Positions 12,184 to 23,489 of a DNA stretch of 64,000 nt are shown piece by piece (the first letter of the stretch is position 1; each line of letters starts with the position of its first letter). Source of the DNA: Schistosoma haematobium. Lineage: Eukaryota; Platyhelminthes; Trematoda; Strigeidida; Schistosomatidae. The stretch spans positions 23,947,033-24,011,032 of the forward strand of contig NC_067201.1 in assembly GCF_000699445.3 (NCBI RefSeq). Direction: 5' to 3'. Position numbers and translations under genes: made by a program. The notes below the pieces were generated by a model. That model was not told where the DNA came from. It saw only the letters and a program-made list of their open reading frames with translations, and made no database searches.

Positions 12184-12397
12184 AATAGTTGAAATCGTGA
12201 GTCAATTGAAGCTGGATCATCATGGAAAACATGGAAGCGCTCGCGCGCGAGAACGATAGGTCATGGGTTTGAATTTTGCGAGACGGGATCGTGGATGTGC
12301 ACTGGTAAGGAGTCCAACAGTATGACGAAATGGCCTTCCAGTGCTTCCAGGTTTTCTATGTTGGTCTAGCTTCAATTGACTCATAATTTCGACTATT
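12184..12397. repeat. Fold-back beta element
   Basis: The left arm (12184-12240) is the inverted complement of the right arm (12345-12397). Between them lie a partial tRNA-like segment and a hammerhead whose core is mutated (GTAAGGA). The whole segment could form one long hairpin. Confidence 0.65.
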
Positions 12398-12404
12398 TAT
12401 TTTA

Positions 12405-12530
12405 TTATTTTAACACATAGATATTGGTACAAGGAGGCACCAAATACATATGCGCCACACAGACCTCATTTGATATGTGTGAGGGCTGTGATACTGCCCC
12501 GGTACCAAAACCGAAGGTGTACTCTCCATT
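12405..12530 (+). repeat. R3 repeat, 5' fragment
   Basis: Begins TTAACACATAGATATTGGTACA and continues through GTGAGGGCTGTGATACTGCCC, then stops. Only the first part of R3 is present. Confidence 0.65.
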
Positions 12531-12849
12531 GAAATAGGTTAAAAATGAATATTGATCATAAATAAAAACTATAAAATAAAGAAACACCTCTGACATTTCA
12601 TTACTTTGTGATAAAGTACTATTTTCCTTGAGTTTATAAAACTGCTCGTCTTTCAATACAATAAGTTAAGATAGCGCCCGTAGACAGATACGAGTAGACT
12701 ATACAACCGCTCATGATTAGCACTATCATTTTAGTTCATATTTATTCATATGCCTAAAAGTGTCAGCATAGCACCAAATGAATTAAATACCAGATAACTA
12801 AAGCATGAGTCCTAGACTAAACTTCCAACTTAATAGTACAGAAGTGTAA
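12531..12849. other. Unassigned DNA
   Basis: No supported gene or known repeat. Confidence 0.4.
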
Positions 12850-13204
12850 GATGATAGTTGGAGGTAGTTGATAAGAAACCCTGAACCTAGGTTTCGTGCT
12901 ATTTGGCACTCTTCAGCAAAGGACTGATGTTTCCTGACGGATTTGACCTCATGTCACCCAGCTTCACAATCAGAGACTCTACTATTGGTCTATCCGTGCT
13001 GCCACTGACCTCCTGTAGGGCTGAGATGTATTTATGATTGATTGGTCACTGGGTGGTGATCATTGTCATGTGTGTCAGGTTCTTCTTAGTGCAGATTGAA
13101 TCCTATCGACAAAGTTGCAATATGGCCATTAGTCTAGGTGACTCGATATCGGGTGCACCTCCAACCACCATCTAATCTCAACATAGTGCATGTAATGTCA
13201 AGTC
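12850..13204 (-). repeat. Gamma tRNA-like/hammerhead repeat
   Basis: Minus-strand gamma unit: hammerhead (12879-12922), then a tRNA-like part (reverse complement of GCTTCACAATCAGAGACTC and neighbours), then a block shared with 25640-25760. The last 45 bases (CACCTCCAACCACCATCTAA) are in the opposite orientation, so the copy is rearranged. Confidence 0.7.
12879..12922 (-). ncRNA. Gamma-class hammerhead ribozyme, core intact
   Basis: Minus strand: stem I CCTTTG/CAGGG (with G-T pairs), core CTGAAGA, stem II GTGC-CAAATA-GCAC perfect, GAAA, helix III ACCTAGGT (self-complementary), cleavage triplet GTT. All invariant core positions are present; GTT is a permitted but usually weaker site. Confidence 0.7.
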
Positions 13205-13316
13205 AACCCTCCTCCTTTATCTGGGCTTGGGACCGGTAGTAACTCTAGAAGAGCTATAGGAGGATTGCTGGTGGGCGGCCGATGCTCCTCTACGAGGAGT
13301 AACCGGTGTAAGTAAG
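13205..13316 (+). mobile_element. RTE-1 remnant: inverted 5' end joined to 3' end
   Basis: 13205-13262 is the reverse complement of the first part of RTE-1 (compare 31100-31150). It is joined directly to the last 55 bases of the element (GATGCTCC...GAGGAGTAAC and a GTAA tail). The middle is missing. Confidence 0.7.
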
Positions 13317-13679
13317 TGGTTGGTTTATTATAATCAATTATGATACTGATTACTAATTAGTAATCAATTTGTATAGCTTTACATTTTCTCTGTTCTTCTT
13401 CACTATTATCACTGTAACATTCTGATTAATGCCAAATTCTTTGAATAAGATGTACCAAAGTTCTAATCTGTCTATGATGGGATTCTGTAGGTTCTGTAGT
13501 CAAGCAAATATCTATCTACATTTAAAGAATAATCATGAAAGATTTATATCTAGAGCTTAGATCTGAAAGATTGTTAACCTAGTCAAAAATTGAATCGAAT
13601 TAACCGAATACGTTGTCTTTCACTGTAACTTAGTGAGTTTGTTGCTGATGTTGAAAACATCCTTGAAGCATCTATGTTG

Positions 13680-13860
13680 ATAAGCTTAGTGTATAATGAG
13701 TTGGCGTTTAACGCGAGCTAAGCCAGGTTCAAGTCTCATTGTAGACAGTAACACTGCAATACGGATACACTTAAATGATGAATCCCAAAAATGGGACAGA
13801 ACGCTTATTTTGGATTCCACTTTTAAGCACAGATCCTCTGCTAGATCCGACCGAGGAATA
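13680..13860 (+). repeat. Alpha fragment, degenerate hammerhead
   Basis: Contains GGTTCAAGTCTC (B-box-like), then AATGATGAATCCCAAAAATGG, CAGAACGC and TTTTGGATTCCAC, which align with the alpha ribozyme. Core C3 and the GAAA are mutated. Confidence 0.55.
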
Positions 13861-13957
13861 AATGAATGGTAACAAATGGAAATTATTTATGGACTATTGT
13901 TACATATATTCTTAGTGTATAATCATAGAGTAACTATGTTGTAACTATGTTTCTTCT

Positions 13958-14822
13958 GGTAGTTGACTTGATTATGAAGACCTTGATATCTGACGGAAAG
14001 CACGGAATACAATGGAAAGCTCGGAATCAATTAAAAGATTCGGACTTCGCAGATGAACTAACCCATCTACCACATACACACGAGCAACTCGTGTAGTAGT
14101 AGCCTATGCATCAGTAGGCCTCAGTTTACGCAAAGGAAAAACCAAGATCCTCAAATACAACACAGAGAACAACAACCTATTCACACATGATGGATAAACT
14201 CTGGAAGATGTGGAAACGTTCACAAATCTAGGAAGCATCATCGATAAGCAAGGAGGATCGGATGCAGATGTAAAGGCGAGGATTAGTAAGGCAAGAGCCG
14301 CATTCCTACAATTGAAGGACATATGAAACTCAGAAAACAACTGTCAACCACTATCAAAGTTAGAATCTTCAACACGAAAGTCAATGCAGTCCTACTGTAC
14401 GGAGCTGAATGAAACTTGGAGAACTACAACAACCATCATCAAGAAGGTACAAGTATTTATGAATAGTTGTCTACTCAAGATGCTCAACATGCATTGACCG
14501 AATACCGCCAGTAACAGTCTCCTCTGGGAGAGAACAAACCAGACGCCAGCTGAGGAGGAAATTAGGAAAAAAAGGCTGGAAGTGGATAGGTCATACATCG
14601 AGGAAATCATCAAACCGCATCACGAGGCAAGCCCTCACTTAGAATCCTGAAGGGAAGCAGAAAAGAGGAAGGCCGAAGAACACATTACATCGGGAAATGT
14701 AAGCAGATATGAAAAGAATGAATAAGAACTGGAAAGAGCTGGAAAAGATTGCCCAGGACAGCGTTGGATGGAGAATACTGGTGAGCGGCCTATGTCCCTT
14801 CACGAGGAGTAACAGGTGTAAA
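13958..14822 (+). pseudogene. RTE-1 LINE reverse transcriptase, 5'-truncated
   Basis: Starts just before the RT catalytic region (VDLIMKTLISDGKHGIQW-like) and runs to the conserved C-terminal end near 14820, followed by a short tail. Several stop codons and frameshifts break the frame; the segment matching the FSDD box reads DSDFADE. Close relative of 33420-34297, same strand. It is an inactive insertion. Confidence 0.85.
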
Positions 14823-14879
14823 GAAATATTATATGTATATTCATTTTATTATGTGATGTGGTTAAGTGTGTTAGTAACT

Positions 14880-15130
14880 ATGAGTCTTTTAGCGGAGGCT
14901 GATATATGTGTTCTGCACTGAATGAGCTGAGTTAGGAGAGAAGCTGTTATACAAAGAACCAATAAGGGTTCATAGTTGACTAAAGAATGCTAGTGCTATT
15001 CGACTCATTGTTCATTTATCACAGGAACAAGGCTATGAAAGTCGATATTGTGATTGGCTATTTTGTCACATGATAATTGACAGAGGCATAAGTCATAACA
15101 CCTTCTTTACTAAAACTTGTGATCAAATGG
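14880..15130 (+). repeat. R4 repeat
   Basis: Unclassified repeat with GTGTTCTGCACTGAATG and a terminal TCACATGATAATTGACAGAG block. Related copies are at 18960-19365 and 46120-46370. Confidence 0.5.
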
Positions 15131-15840
15131 CTATATAAATACAATCCATTCAGGATTCACTAATGCCAATATTGATCAATTGCAATCTGTAATATGAGAT
15201 TCAATATGTGATCCAATTGTTAAAAGTTAACATTTTCCATCAACAGAAAGCATTGGACATCTATTTGGACACTTGCATTTCAGTTTCTCTCTTGGATCAC
15301 TTAAGAACCAAGGTGATCCTGTGGATATTAGTTTAATTTGTTGGTTGTGTTCGTCTCAGATTGATTTCAGATGATACAATTAAGGAGGAAGAGTAGTGGG
15401 TCTAATGTTTAAGCGTTCACTGCGGTACACAGCCATCTTAGATTCAAACCCTGAAGGTGTTGTGAATGAGCATTAGAAAGAAGTTCCATACTGATATGAG
15501 ACAGTAGTTCGATGTTTCCTGAATCGCAATAGATCTTCAACTGATAAAACTTAATGATGTAATTTGTGAAAGTCTTTTACTAGGTATACATTTATATACA
15601 TGACTTTGAAACTAATATATTGAATTTTCTCATCTTACATTATGGATACATCATAGTTAGAACAATCGTTGAAAATCAATAATTAGTGGGTAGATGTTTC
15701 ATTGTAGTATATGACTCCTAATTAATGTACATCCACAACATCATCAAGGAACAAACTCAGAGCCTTCAAGCCTTTAATGGCTTACATTTTTTAACTTGAA
15801 TTAATTAGGGATACTACGAGTCTATTATTCACTTCTATTG
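15131..15840. other. Unassigned DNA
   Basis: AT-rich; no gene, RNA gene or repeat family is recognised. A weak tRNA-like remnant (GTCTAATGTTTAAGCGTTCAC) sits near 15397. Confidence 0.4.
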
Positions 15841-15985
15841 TGGTGTGTGCTACTTATATGGACATAAGTAGTAGATGATATTAGTTGTGAACAGAATGTC
15901 TGGCAGCAGAGAGACAAGTCCTATAATTTTGTGTCAAATACATTCGATTGTCCCCACTAGTGTTCTCGTTCACTACACTATTAGT
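15841..15985 (-). repeat. R5 repeat, 5' part, inverted
   Basis: Reverse complement of the R5 block that includes GGACAATCGAATGTATTT and ACAGGACTTGT, seen complete at 23490-23840. Confidence 0.6.
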
Positions 15986-16184
15986 AATATTTGTCATACT
16001 CATAACATGATCAAAGTTCAATCTATCCTTATAAGGAATACATGTCATTGATATGTTGATTAAAGAAATCTACAATGAAATTGAATGATTTCATATAAAA
16101 GAATTCTAGATTATCATTTACTTCAATGTGTATTTATTACTAGGTATCAAATACATCTACTTAACACTGATTTGAGATCCTCTG

Positions 16185-16280
16185 AGGTTACCGTCAGGTT
16201 CAAACCCAGATAAAGAAGGAGGTTTGAGTATGAAGTTAGCGATCTCATCTCATAGAAAACGAACTCGTTAAAAGAATACA
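16185..16280 (+). mobile_element. RTE-1 5' UTR fragment
   Basis: Matches the RTE-1 leader (compare 31115-31210: CGGTCCCAAGCCCGGGTAAA to AACTCGCTAAAA) with many substitutions. No coding sequence follows. Confidence 0.55.
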
Positions 16281-16419
16281 CCTACTTACTTGTTTGTAAT
16301 AAAATATGTACAACATAATACAAATCATATGACTTAGAGACTAAAGAAATACCACCAAAATGGTTAGTTTATATCTTAACTCTTTTGTATTCTAATGAAA
16401 ACAGAGACGGTTTGTGATT

Positions 16420-16612
16420 AGATGTTGGTTGGAGGCAGTCGACAGGAAACCCTGGACCCGGATTTCATGTTACTTGGCACTCATCAGCAAGGTGTACCTG
16501 TAATCTTGAGGGAACTAGTACTCCCTGGCGGTTCTAATCCCGTGTCACCCAGCTTCACTGTCAGAGACGTTACCACTGAGCTATCCGGGCCGTGGCCGAC
16601 CTGCTGGGTGAT
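16420..16612 (-). repeat. Gamma repeat
   Basis: Minus-strand unit with hammerhead then tRNA-like half: on the minus strand the A box is in GCCCGGATAGCTCAGTGGTA (16575-16594), followed by a B-box-like block near 16535. Confidence 0.75.
16450..16492 (-). ncRNA. Gamma-class hammerhead ribozyme, core intact
   Basis: Minus strand: stem I CCTTG/CAGGG, core CTGATGA, GAAA, helix III ATCCGGGT, cleavage triplet GTC. Stem II (GTGC against ACAT) has one mismatch and one wobble. Confidence 0.7.
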
Positions 16613-16639
16613 TGAATATTGTAGATTTAATGTTTTTAG

Positions 16640-16945
16640 AATGAGAAATGTATTGAAAATTCGATAAGATTATAATTTGTGGACAACTTTTGAGTGATAC
16701 TGTAATGAGCTTGAAACTGTCCACTTAATAACTAGGAACAAATAAAGATTAGAAACCTGTTTGATGAATTAGAATTATGATTTACAGTTGATGATTAAGA
16801 TTGGGAATTAGATTTAAAGTTTTCATCATGAGGTTGACATAAGCTACAATGCCAAAACTCTATTTAGCCAAATGGATAAATGAATTTCACGCCAAAATCC
16901 AAGACCTGTTATTTTAAATCTGATTGGTTCATTCATAAATTATTG
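16640..16945 (+). repeat. R6 repeat
   Basis: Same block order as 10830-11130 (GGACAACTTTTGAGTGA, TTTACAGTTGATGA, TTTTCATCATGAGGTTGACA). Confidence 0.6.
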
Positions 16946-16954
16946 TCTGGACGA

Positions 16955-17375
16955 AAAGTTGAGACGCCCGCCGCGAGAAGGTGAGGGTGTTGTCCACGAA
17001 ATTGAGAGGATGGAAAACGAATGTCCAACGCTTCAACCGTGTTGGGGTATGTGGAGGATCCAACTATGGAAGTTGGAAAACACTCATTCCAAACCAATGA
17101 TGTACATGGGCTCCGAGATCCTCAAGGAACAAATGGCGTATGAACCAATTGTTTGTCACCGGCTCTAGTGAGACTGCATCTCCTGACGTTGCTCCACTGT
17201 CTTGTGGGTCAAACTTTTAGGTAGAAGGCTACGGGTGTGGCCCTCTCTAAGAAAACCACCTACTTCAGTTTGGGCACCCAGGCAGTATCCCATCCCACAC
17301 ACAAATCAAGTGACTTGTGTAATGTATATGTATTCGGTGCCCCTTTGCACCAGTATATATCTATATATATATGTT
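16955..17375 (-). repeat. R3 repeat, inverted
   Basis: Minus-strand R3 ending in GGTGCCCCTTTGCACCAGTAT. Diverged from the 1632/4075 pair. Confidence 0.65.
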
Positions 17376-17389
17376 TTCAAGTAAGTAAA

Positions 17390-17550
17390 TGCTGATTACG
17401 GTTAGGAATTAGATTTAGTCCTTTCATCACGAACAAACATCAGCTATAACGCCAAAACGCTATTTACCCAAATGGATGAAAACGTGTTATCTTTTATCTG
17501 ATTGATTCATCAAGAAATTATAGTCTCAACAAAAAGTTGCATAATCTCAG
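17390..17550 (+). repeat. R6 repeat, fragment
   Basis: Contains CTTTCATCACGAACAAACATC and AACGCTATTTACCC. It directly follows the R3 copy. Confidence 0.55.
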
Positions 17551-17696
17551 ATAAGATTTTCTTTTACTGTAATCAAAACCATAGTACCAGATAAACTGTT
17601 TATTGTTTATGAATAATTGAATAGATCGAAGACAATTTTATAATCAGTAGTATAGGAAAACTATTTAGCCATAGTACTTACAATGGACAAATATTA

Positions 17697-17742
17697 CTTT
17701 ACTTACTTACTTAAGCCTGTATTACCCCTAAATGGATAAACA
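17697..17742 (-). mobile_element. RTE-1 3' tip, inverted
   Basis: Reverse complement reads GGGGTAATACAGGCTTAAG then TAAGTAAGTAA, matching the last bases and tail of RTE-1. It is the only minus-strand 3' end of this family that I see. Confidence 0.5.
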
Positions 17743-17764
17743 TGGACTATAATAATAATAATTT

Positions 17765-18040
17765 CAATGGTAGTATTCATTAGTCAATTAAAGCTAGACC
17801 ATCATAAAAAACCTGGAAGCATTGAATATCCGTTTCATTCTCTTGTATGACTCTTTACCATGAGATGCTAGCTCGATGGTCTAAAGATTAACCATTCACA
17901 CACAAAATCCATAGATCGTAGATTTAAATCTCGTGAAGCAACATCATGGCGGCGTACTTCCGATAAGTCTCACAATCGGACGAAACAACCATTTAACACT
18001 TTCAGATTTTTCATAATGATCTCAATTCAACTATTCTCAA
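17765..18040. repeat. Fold-back beta element, decayed
   Basis: Minus-strand beta arm (AGTCAATTAAAGCTAGACC) followed by tRNA-like and plus-strand beta remnants ending ATAATGATCTCAATTCAAC. The ribozyme core is lost. Confidence 0.5.
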
Positions 18041-18417
18041 TGGAATAATAATCATCAAACAATAAACTTCATTACCTGTAATTTGTCAGTATACAATCCG
18101 TATCATTAAATCAAATGTCTATTCTGATGATTTATTCATTTATATTCATAATGATCAGTTCGTTGATTTGTCAATAATCATTGAATTCTATTAACCAATC
18201 AGAATAAAAAGATTTAACCTTGAAAAATGATAATTTATATCAAAAAAAAAAAAAAAACAGAACAAATTTGGCAAGCATTTATTATTTTTATTCTTTATCC
18301 CATTGATTCTATAAGGCATATAAATTTAAATATTCGTTTAAGAAACTAAGGGGGAAATAGTTGATATGAAATTTGTTAGTGAGTGAGTGTGTGTGTATGT
18401 TTATGTGTGTGGAAGAG
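18041..18417. other. Unassigned AT-rich DNA
   Basis: No gene is seen. A poly(A) run lies at about 18242-18257 and a short (GT)n stretch at 18387-18412. Confidence 0.5.
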
Positions 18418-18676
18418 ATATTGAAAGTGGATAGAAATCATTAAATGACATCACAAGACAGCAGCTAACTTGGAATTGTAAAGGGTAAAATGTAAGGAGA
18501 CAGGGGTAGGGGAAGACTAAAGAATATATTACGTTGAGAAATGAAAGTAGATATGATGAAAAGGATAAATAACAACTGGAAAGTATTGGGTAGGATAGAG
18601 TGCAATGGAGTGAACTGGTGATTGGTCTATACTCCTCCATGAAGGGTAACAGGCATAAGTAATTAATTAATTAATT
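18418..18676 (+). mobile_element. RTE-1 LINE, 3' end with (TTAA)n tail
   Basis: Matches RTE-1 from the GKWIGH region (34045) to the end, with indels. The tail is AATTAATTAATTAATTA (18660-18676) instead of GTAA units. Confidence 0.75.
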
Positions 18677-18709
18677 ATTAGTATGAGGTTGTGAAGATTA
18701 CTAAGTTTT

Positions 18710-18860
18710 TGATTCAGATCATGAACCAATTGATGTTAAATCATCATTGAAAACCTGGAAGCACTAGACGGTCGTTTCGTCTTTTTGTCAAGCCCCTTAT
18801 CAGTGCTCACATACGATCCCACATGCCTGGACTAAGACCCAGAACTGTTATATCCGAGCG
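18710..18860 (-). repeat. Beta repeat, 5'-truncated
   Basis: Begins GATCATGAACCAATTGATG and includes AACCTGGAAGCACTAGACGG; the ribozyme core and tRNA-like half are decayed. Confidence 0.65.
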
Positions 18861-18899
18861 AAGATTAAATCACGAGTAACTCCTGAGACATACTAGTTG

Positions 18900-19365
18900 A
18901 CTAATATTATCTATACATTCTTATGCTATGACTATTCAATAATTAGATTATGTATATTTTGTATTCTTATTATTATAAGCTTTATTTTGACCTATAATTT
19001 ATTATTGTATGATTTACTGTTCTTACGCTATGTTCATTTTATTGACTACTGCCTCCCACGCTCATAGCCACATTTGGCCAAATCTTGTATAAATGTTGTT
19101 TTCTATTTTATGGTGCGTTGTGGTCTGTCTGGTTGATATATAAACCGAGTATGTTTAAAGTAAGCGATTCGATTCATATTGCAGAAGCTTGTATTATGTT
19201 CTGGACTCAAGCGGACGGGCTAGGAGAACATAGGACCAATAAGGACGCTAAACTGCCCACACCGGTTGAACGTCATTGGTTAGGCATAGTGCTAAGATTG
19301 TATGAGTCGTATTTTGATTGGTGGATAAATCACGTGATAAGAAGCCGGACATAAAATCATAAGAA
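18900..19365 (+). repeat. R4 repeat
   Basis: Longest R4 copy, with TGTTCTGGACTCAAGCGGAC, AACCAATAAGG-like block and a final TGGATAAATCACGTGATAAG. No coding function is recognised. Confidence 0.5.
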
Positions 19366-19371
19366 GGACCT

Positions 19372-19525
19372 CCGGTGTCGCACATGGACGTTTAACCTCT
19401 AGACCATTGAGGTGGTGTTAATCTCTAGCTCTAATCGATCCACAATATTGAACGACCATCTTCCACTGTCTTCGATGCATAACTGCCTCACATCGGACAC
19501 GGTAGAACTGCATGATGAGTTAATT
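19372..19525 (-). repeat. Beta repeat, tRNA-distal half
   Basis: Begins TCGCACATGGACGTTTAACC and continues through the 5' beta region (CATCTTCCACTGTCTTC). The ribozyme half is absent. Confidence 0.65.
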
Positions 19526-19904
19526 AGAATGAGGGTGGCGAGTCATATTTATTTGTACCTAAAAATTTAAAAAAAAGCACGGTAACATTCACCAAAGGAA
19601 CAGTCATGGAGTCAACTTTATTGTATAGGTAAATAACTAAGAATTGATAAGATGAACCTTGTTATGTCAGTATACGCTGAGGGTATAGTAGTATGAAGGT
19701 ATGAACATTATACTTACATTATATACTGCAACAGATCAGTTCCTATTACCATATAATAATGTTGAATGAATCCCATCTATAGTGGTATTTAAACCGTACT
19801 TTTCGTCCTGTTTAATACCAGTTAACTAGATATCCTTACATCTTATTATTTATAATCACTATTACTCCTTTTCTGTGATTCAGATACACCTAGTTGACGA
19901 GGAA
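19526..19904. other. Unassigned DNA
   Basis: No gene or repeat family recognised. Confidence 0.4.
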
Positions 19905-20206
19905 TACGTAAGATAAACGCGAGTCCTCTTGGGGAGATCCAAAAAACTCCTCGAATCAAGCCAAATAAACCTTCTGAAAACGCTGAGAAACATCTTATCC
20001 AATTAGTATTCAATAGAAGTTTTGCCAGAAACATCTAGAAATTGGAAGGTCCCATGTCGAGTTTCTGATTAGATCATTATAATTATTATTATCATTATTA
20101 GCGTTCCAGAACTTTCCAAGAAAACCCATAGCAATCTAAAATGCTATAAATACCCTAAATTTTCTATACATAAACGAACCTTTGAACTAAAACATTTTCT
20201 TCTAGC
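19905..20206 (-). repeat. L2 LTR fragment, inverted
   Basis: The reverse complement matches the L2 solo LTR at 26665-27049 (blocks GTTTATGTATAGAAAA, TCCAATTTCTAGATGTTTC, TTGGATAAGATGTTTCTCA, GAGGAGTTTTTTGGATC). Boundaries are incomplete. Confidence 0.65.
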
Positions 20207-20390
20207 TGGATAGTTTAGTCGTGGAGCTTTCGTCACTCTTCTGAACAACATCATCAACACAAACTTCATCAAAATCATCCATCTGAACTACAAATCTTCT
20301 CCACTATCTCAAACCTATTTTCTTCTCATATTCCTCACCTTTTCTCTTGTATTCACGTTGCTGGGTAGATTCAACCTGAGAGGGGGAAAG
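20207..20390 (+). repeat. R7 repeat
   Basis: Short dispersed repeat with CTTCTGAACAACATCATCA. Copies: 25190-25310, 44770-44950 (inverted) and 50155-50290. Confidence 0.5.
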
Positions 20391-21064
20391 GGTTTCTAGA
20401 ACAGCTTCAGAAATTAAATCTAGTTAGATTTAAATCAATCCAATTTGGTTGTTTTGTTTTACAGTGAAAACATTTTTTGTTAATTATGTCACGCATATTT
20501 TCTTCAAATTGACCATTGAATGATTGATTAAAATGAAAAAAATCGATCTCTTGTTGTTATTATGATCAGTCAATGATGAAGTATCCATGGAATATTATTG
20601 ATTATGTTCAATATGAAATTGTTCTTTGTAAGCAATGATGGATAGTGGCTAGCAATGGAATCCAGGATGCGAAGATACAAGCCAAACAATACCAAGTGAA
20701 ACTGTTCTTGTTTGAAATGTTTCAAGTCAATCAATGTTGTGACTACATTTGTATTCAATGTTATATTGAGTTGTTCTCGTTATCACCATTCTTGTTGTTG
20801 TTGTTTTTCTCGTTGTTGTGTTGTTCTTTATTGTTCTCGTTGTTGTTGCTCTCGTAGTTGTTGTTGTTGTTGTTGTTGTTCAATGTTCAATGAATCATGA
20901 AGATTTTAACTTGTGAATGTTTAAATCGATTGAACTAATTCAATAAGACCTAGTTTATAGTCACATTTGTTTATGGTAACTTAATTTATTGAATAGAGGT
21001 TCTTAACTTATATAAATAAAGAATATAGAATTATGTAAAATTCATAAGTTCAATTGTGCTACTT
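20391..21064. other. AT-rich DNA with a (TTG)n-rich stretch
   Basis: 20795-20882 is dominated by TTG/TTC triplets. Short open frames here come from this low-complexity DNA and are not genes. Confidence 0.55.
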
Positions 21065-21389
21065 CTATCGATATAAGTAATATATAATGCTAGTCAAGAA
21101 TAGTATATCTGTCAGTAGAAAGTTAAGAAAATTGTGGGAAGGAGAACGAGAACGAAAGAATAATGAAGTGTGGAGCGATTGACTGACAAACGAAGTATTT
21201 ACTGTATGATTCTCAGATTTCATTTCAGTGCTGTTAGAGGTATGACGGCGGTTGCCCACATTGTGAAAAGGTTCTCCTAAAGATACTTGAAAAAGAAATT
21301 GGATTAGAGGTGGTCTGAGTGACTTAAGAGCGTGATCGCAGTGCCCAAGGGACAACCACTTGAGGTCAGTCACACACGACCTTTTTTGA

Positions 21390-22175
21390 GGGTAATTTTC
21401 ATGTTAGCTCCGTACTTGTTGAGACCTAATCTCTAGAGACGGATATCCATGGGATAAGGCGAGGTGTGCATTTTTAGGGTCGACCTTTTCTAACCCCGCC
21501 CCTCCTTGTGGGAAGGCACCATCGCTGTCACGCTGTTTGTCTGAAGGAAACAACTTAATGCCATCACATCCCCGTACAGTCAGCAGTACGACCTCACCTT
21601 TGGACCTTGGGTTTGTTGCTTTTAGTTTTACCATTCTTCAACCGACCTGTCTGGCATGGTAGGACCTTGAGGAACGATTGTTGCAGCCAGTATAGCTCTA
21701 TTGATTCATCACGATAGGCAAGTCCGACCACCATGTCAAGGTAGCAACAACCATTGGGGGGCGGCCAAACCAAAAAGTGACACCAGGGCTTGGAGACACT
21801 AACTTGTGGTCTGTGCCATGCTGGTAGATAGAGACAACTTGGTTGGGGTTCACGTGACTATCTTAATCAATGGTTGGAGACTCTGAGTGACATTGCTCAG
21901 AATCGGTCACAATGTTGTAGGTGTATAGACTCTCTATCTTCCCTTAAACTATGAGATTAGAATCGCTCTATATCATTCTTTCTACGAACTAATTCTTTCT
22001 TTCTGTATTATATCCTTACATAAAATGTTTCCTTTATTTATTGCACCACTGAGTTGACTGTTTCTATGAATCAGATGTTTGTATTGCTTTACTAATGAGG
22101 TTTGGCAACTTGGACCGATGCATTTATGTGCCTAGTCCTACGTTGTAACTGATTGACTGACTGACTGACTCTCAG
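21390..22175 (+). mobile_element. RTE-2 LINE composite, 5' module joined to 3' end
   Basis: 21745-22175 matches the RTE-2 3' end (GCGGCCAAACCAAA, then the TGGTTGGAGACTC block and an ACTGACTGACTGACTGACT tail). The preceding 350 bases look like leader sequence; a 76-codon minus-strand frame at 21634-21404 lies inside it but has no recognised motif. An internal deletion joining leader to tail would explain the layout. Confidence 0.55.
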
Positions 22176-22734
22176 ATTTTACTAAAATATTCTGTAGTTT
22201 TGTATTCAATTACATTTGATTGTCCTCATTTGTATGTTCTCGTTCACTACAGTACCATGAACAAATTCTATGGAATACACTTAGCTAGGTCAGTTTTGCT
22301 AATCGTTTAATTCATCCATGTCACATACACTTATGTCTCATACATGTAGACGTTCACTATCTTAATCAGTTTGATGTGTATATAATTAGTTACCTGGTCT
22401 GGTGATGAAGTTAGTTGCATTGGTCTACGGTCAAAAACAAAACCTAACATTTTCTGATTCCTTAGAGAACAATTACTTCCCAGTGTAGTTGAATTAAAGA
22501 AAAGGAGAACATTACTAGATCTTATATTTTCAACATAAAATTGGTCGATATTACTTATAAGATTCAACTTTGTCAACCAGGTGAAAGAAGTATAAACATT
22601 CTACGTATTACACAACCGTACCGAAACAATCCATACGATCTCTACCAATGATGTGCTCCTAGTGTATTTTGTCTCTTTGTTATTTGATAATCAGCATTAG
22701 GGTTTATGGAAATTGTAATAACTCTAATAGTTGA
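22176..22734. other. R5 fragment and unassigned DNA
   Basis: 22185-22290 is a minus-strand R5 piece (TTTTGTATTCAATTACATTTG, CGTTCACTACAGTA). The remainder shows no gene. Confidence 0.45.
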
Positions 22735-22990
22735 ATTCATATGTCTATCTAAGCTACACCACCATTCTAAGCCTAAAAGCACCAGACAGCCGTTTCGTTA
22801 TGGTTTAAGACTCTTCAGCAGTGAGTGTCCATGATCTCTCACTCAGGACTCGAAACCAAGTCCTGAAGTGACGCGCGCGAAAGCTTCATTTTTAGATGAT
22901 TGATCAGGAAGCCGACTTTGTTAATGTTTAACTTCAATCGATCCATGACCTTGCGCAACCAATCATCAATTGTCTGTAATTTGTTTGTTT
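22735..22990 (-). repeat. Beta repeat, decayed
   Basis: Minus-strand unit with AGCACCAGACAGCCGTTTCG. On the minus strand the core reads CTGAAGA and the GAAA motif reads CGAAA, but stem II and helix III have lost pairing. Confidence 0.65.
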
Positions 22991-23020
22991 TTATTAATAA
23001 AGAAGATATTTAGTTACGAT

Positions 23021-23330
23021 AACTCCGCCTGGAACCTTGTTGAAGCTACTGCCAGTCCCATGACCGGATAAAAAAACACTAACCAGGAAAAAATGATCCA
23101 AACTATTTAAACTCTGTCTTTGGAGTTAGAAGCTCTTCATTTAGAAGTGTTATGATGCGTCATGGTGAAAGTCGAGTTCTTTCAGAAGTCAAGAGGCTGA
23201 TGCCCTTCCTGACAACTAGAGCAACCATTAATTTAGTTACATGAAATGCTCGTACAATATGGGAGACCAGGAGAGTCATCCAAATTGCTACAGAATTGCT
23301 ATGTAGCTACGATAAATGCTTTTGACAGCA
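23021..23330 (+). mobile_element. RTE-1 LINE, 5' end fragment
   Basis: Starts AACTCCGCCTGG exactly as the near-complete element does at 31090, supporting this as the true 5' end. It covers the leader and the first codons of the endonuclease region (CATGGTGAAAGTCGAGTTC), with stops, and is then interrupted. Confidence 0.75.
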
Positions 23331-23489
23331 TTACATTTTTTGAGCTACATGGTTTAAATGAGCATTTTACAGTCGTTTTAAGTACAAAGTAGAAATTGAT
23401 ACGGGTACTCAGAAAAATTGAAGCTTAGTAATCAAACTATTGAGAGTAGAGAATATAATATGAATAAACGTTCCGAAGTTACGTAGTAA

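Noticed and set aside
20645..20900. Leu/Cys-rich short peptides near 20.7-20.9 kb
   Set aside because: They are translations of a TTG/TTC triplet-rich stretch, with no conservation signal.
21404..21634. 76-codon minus-strand frame as a host gene
   Set aside because: It lies in what looks like LINE leader sequence; without a motif or splice context it cannot be supported as a gene.
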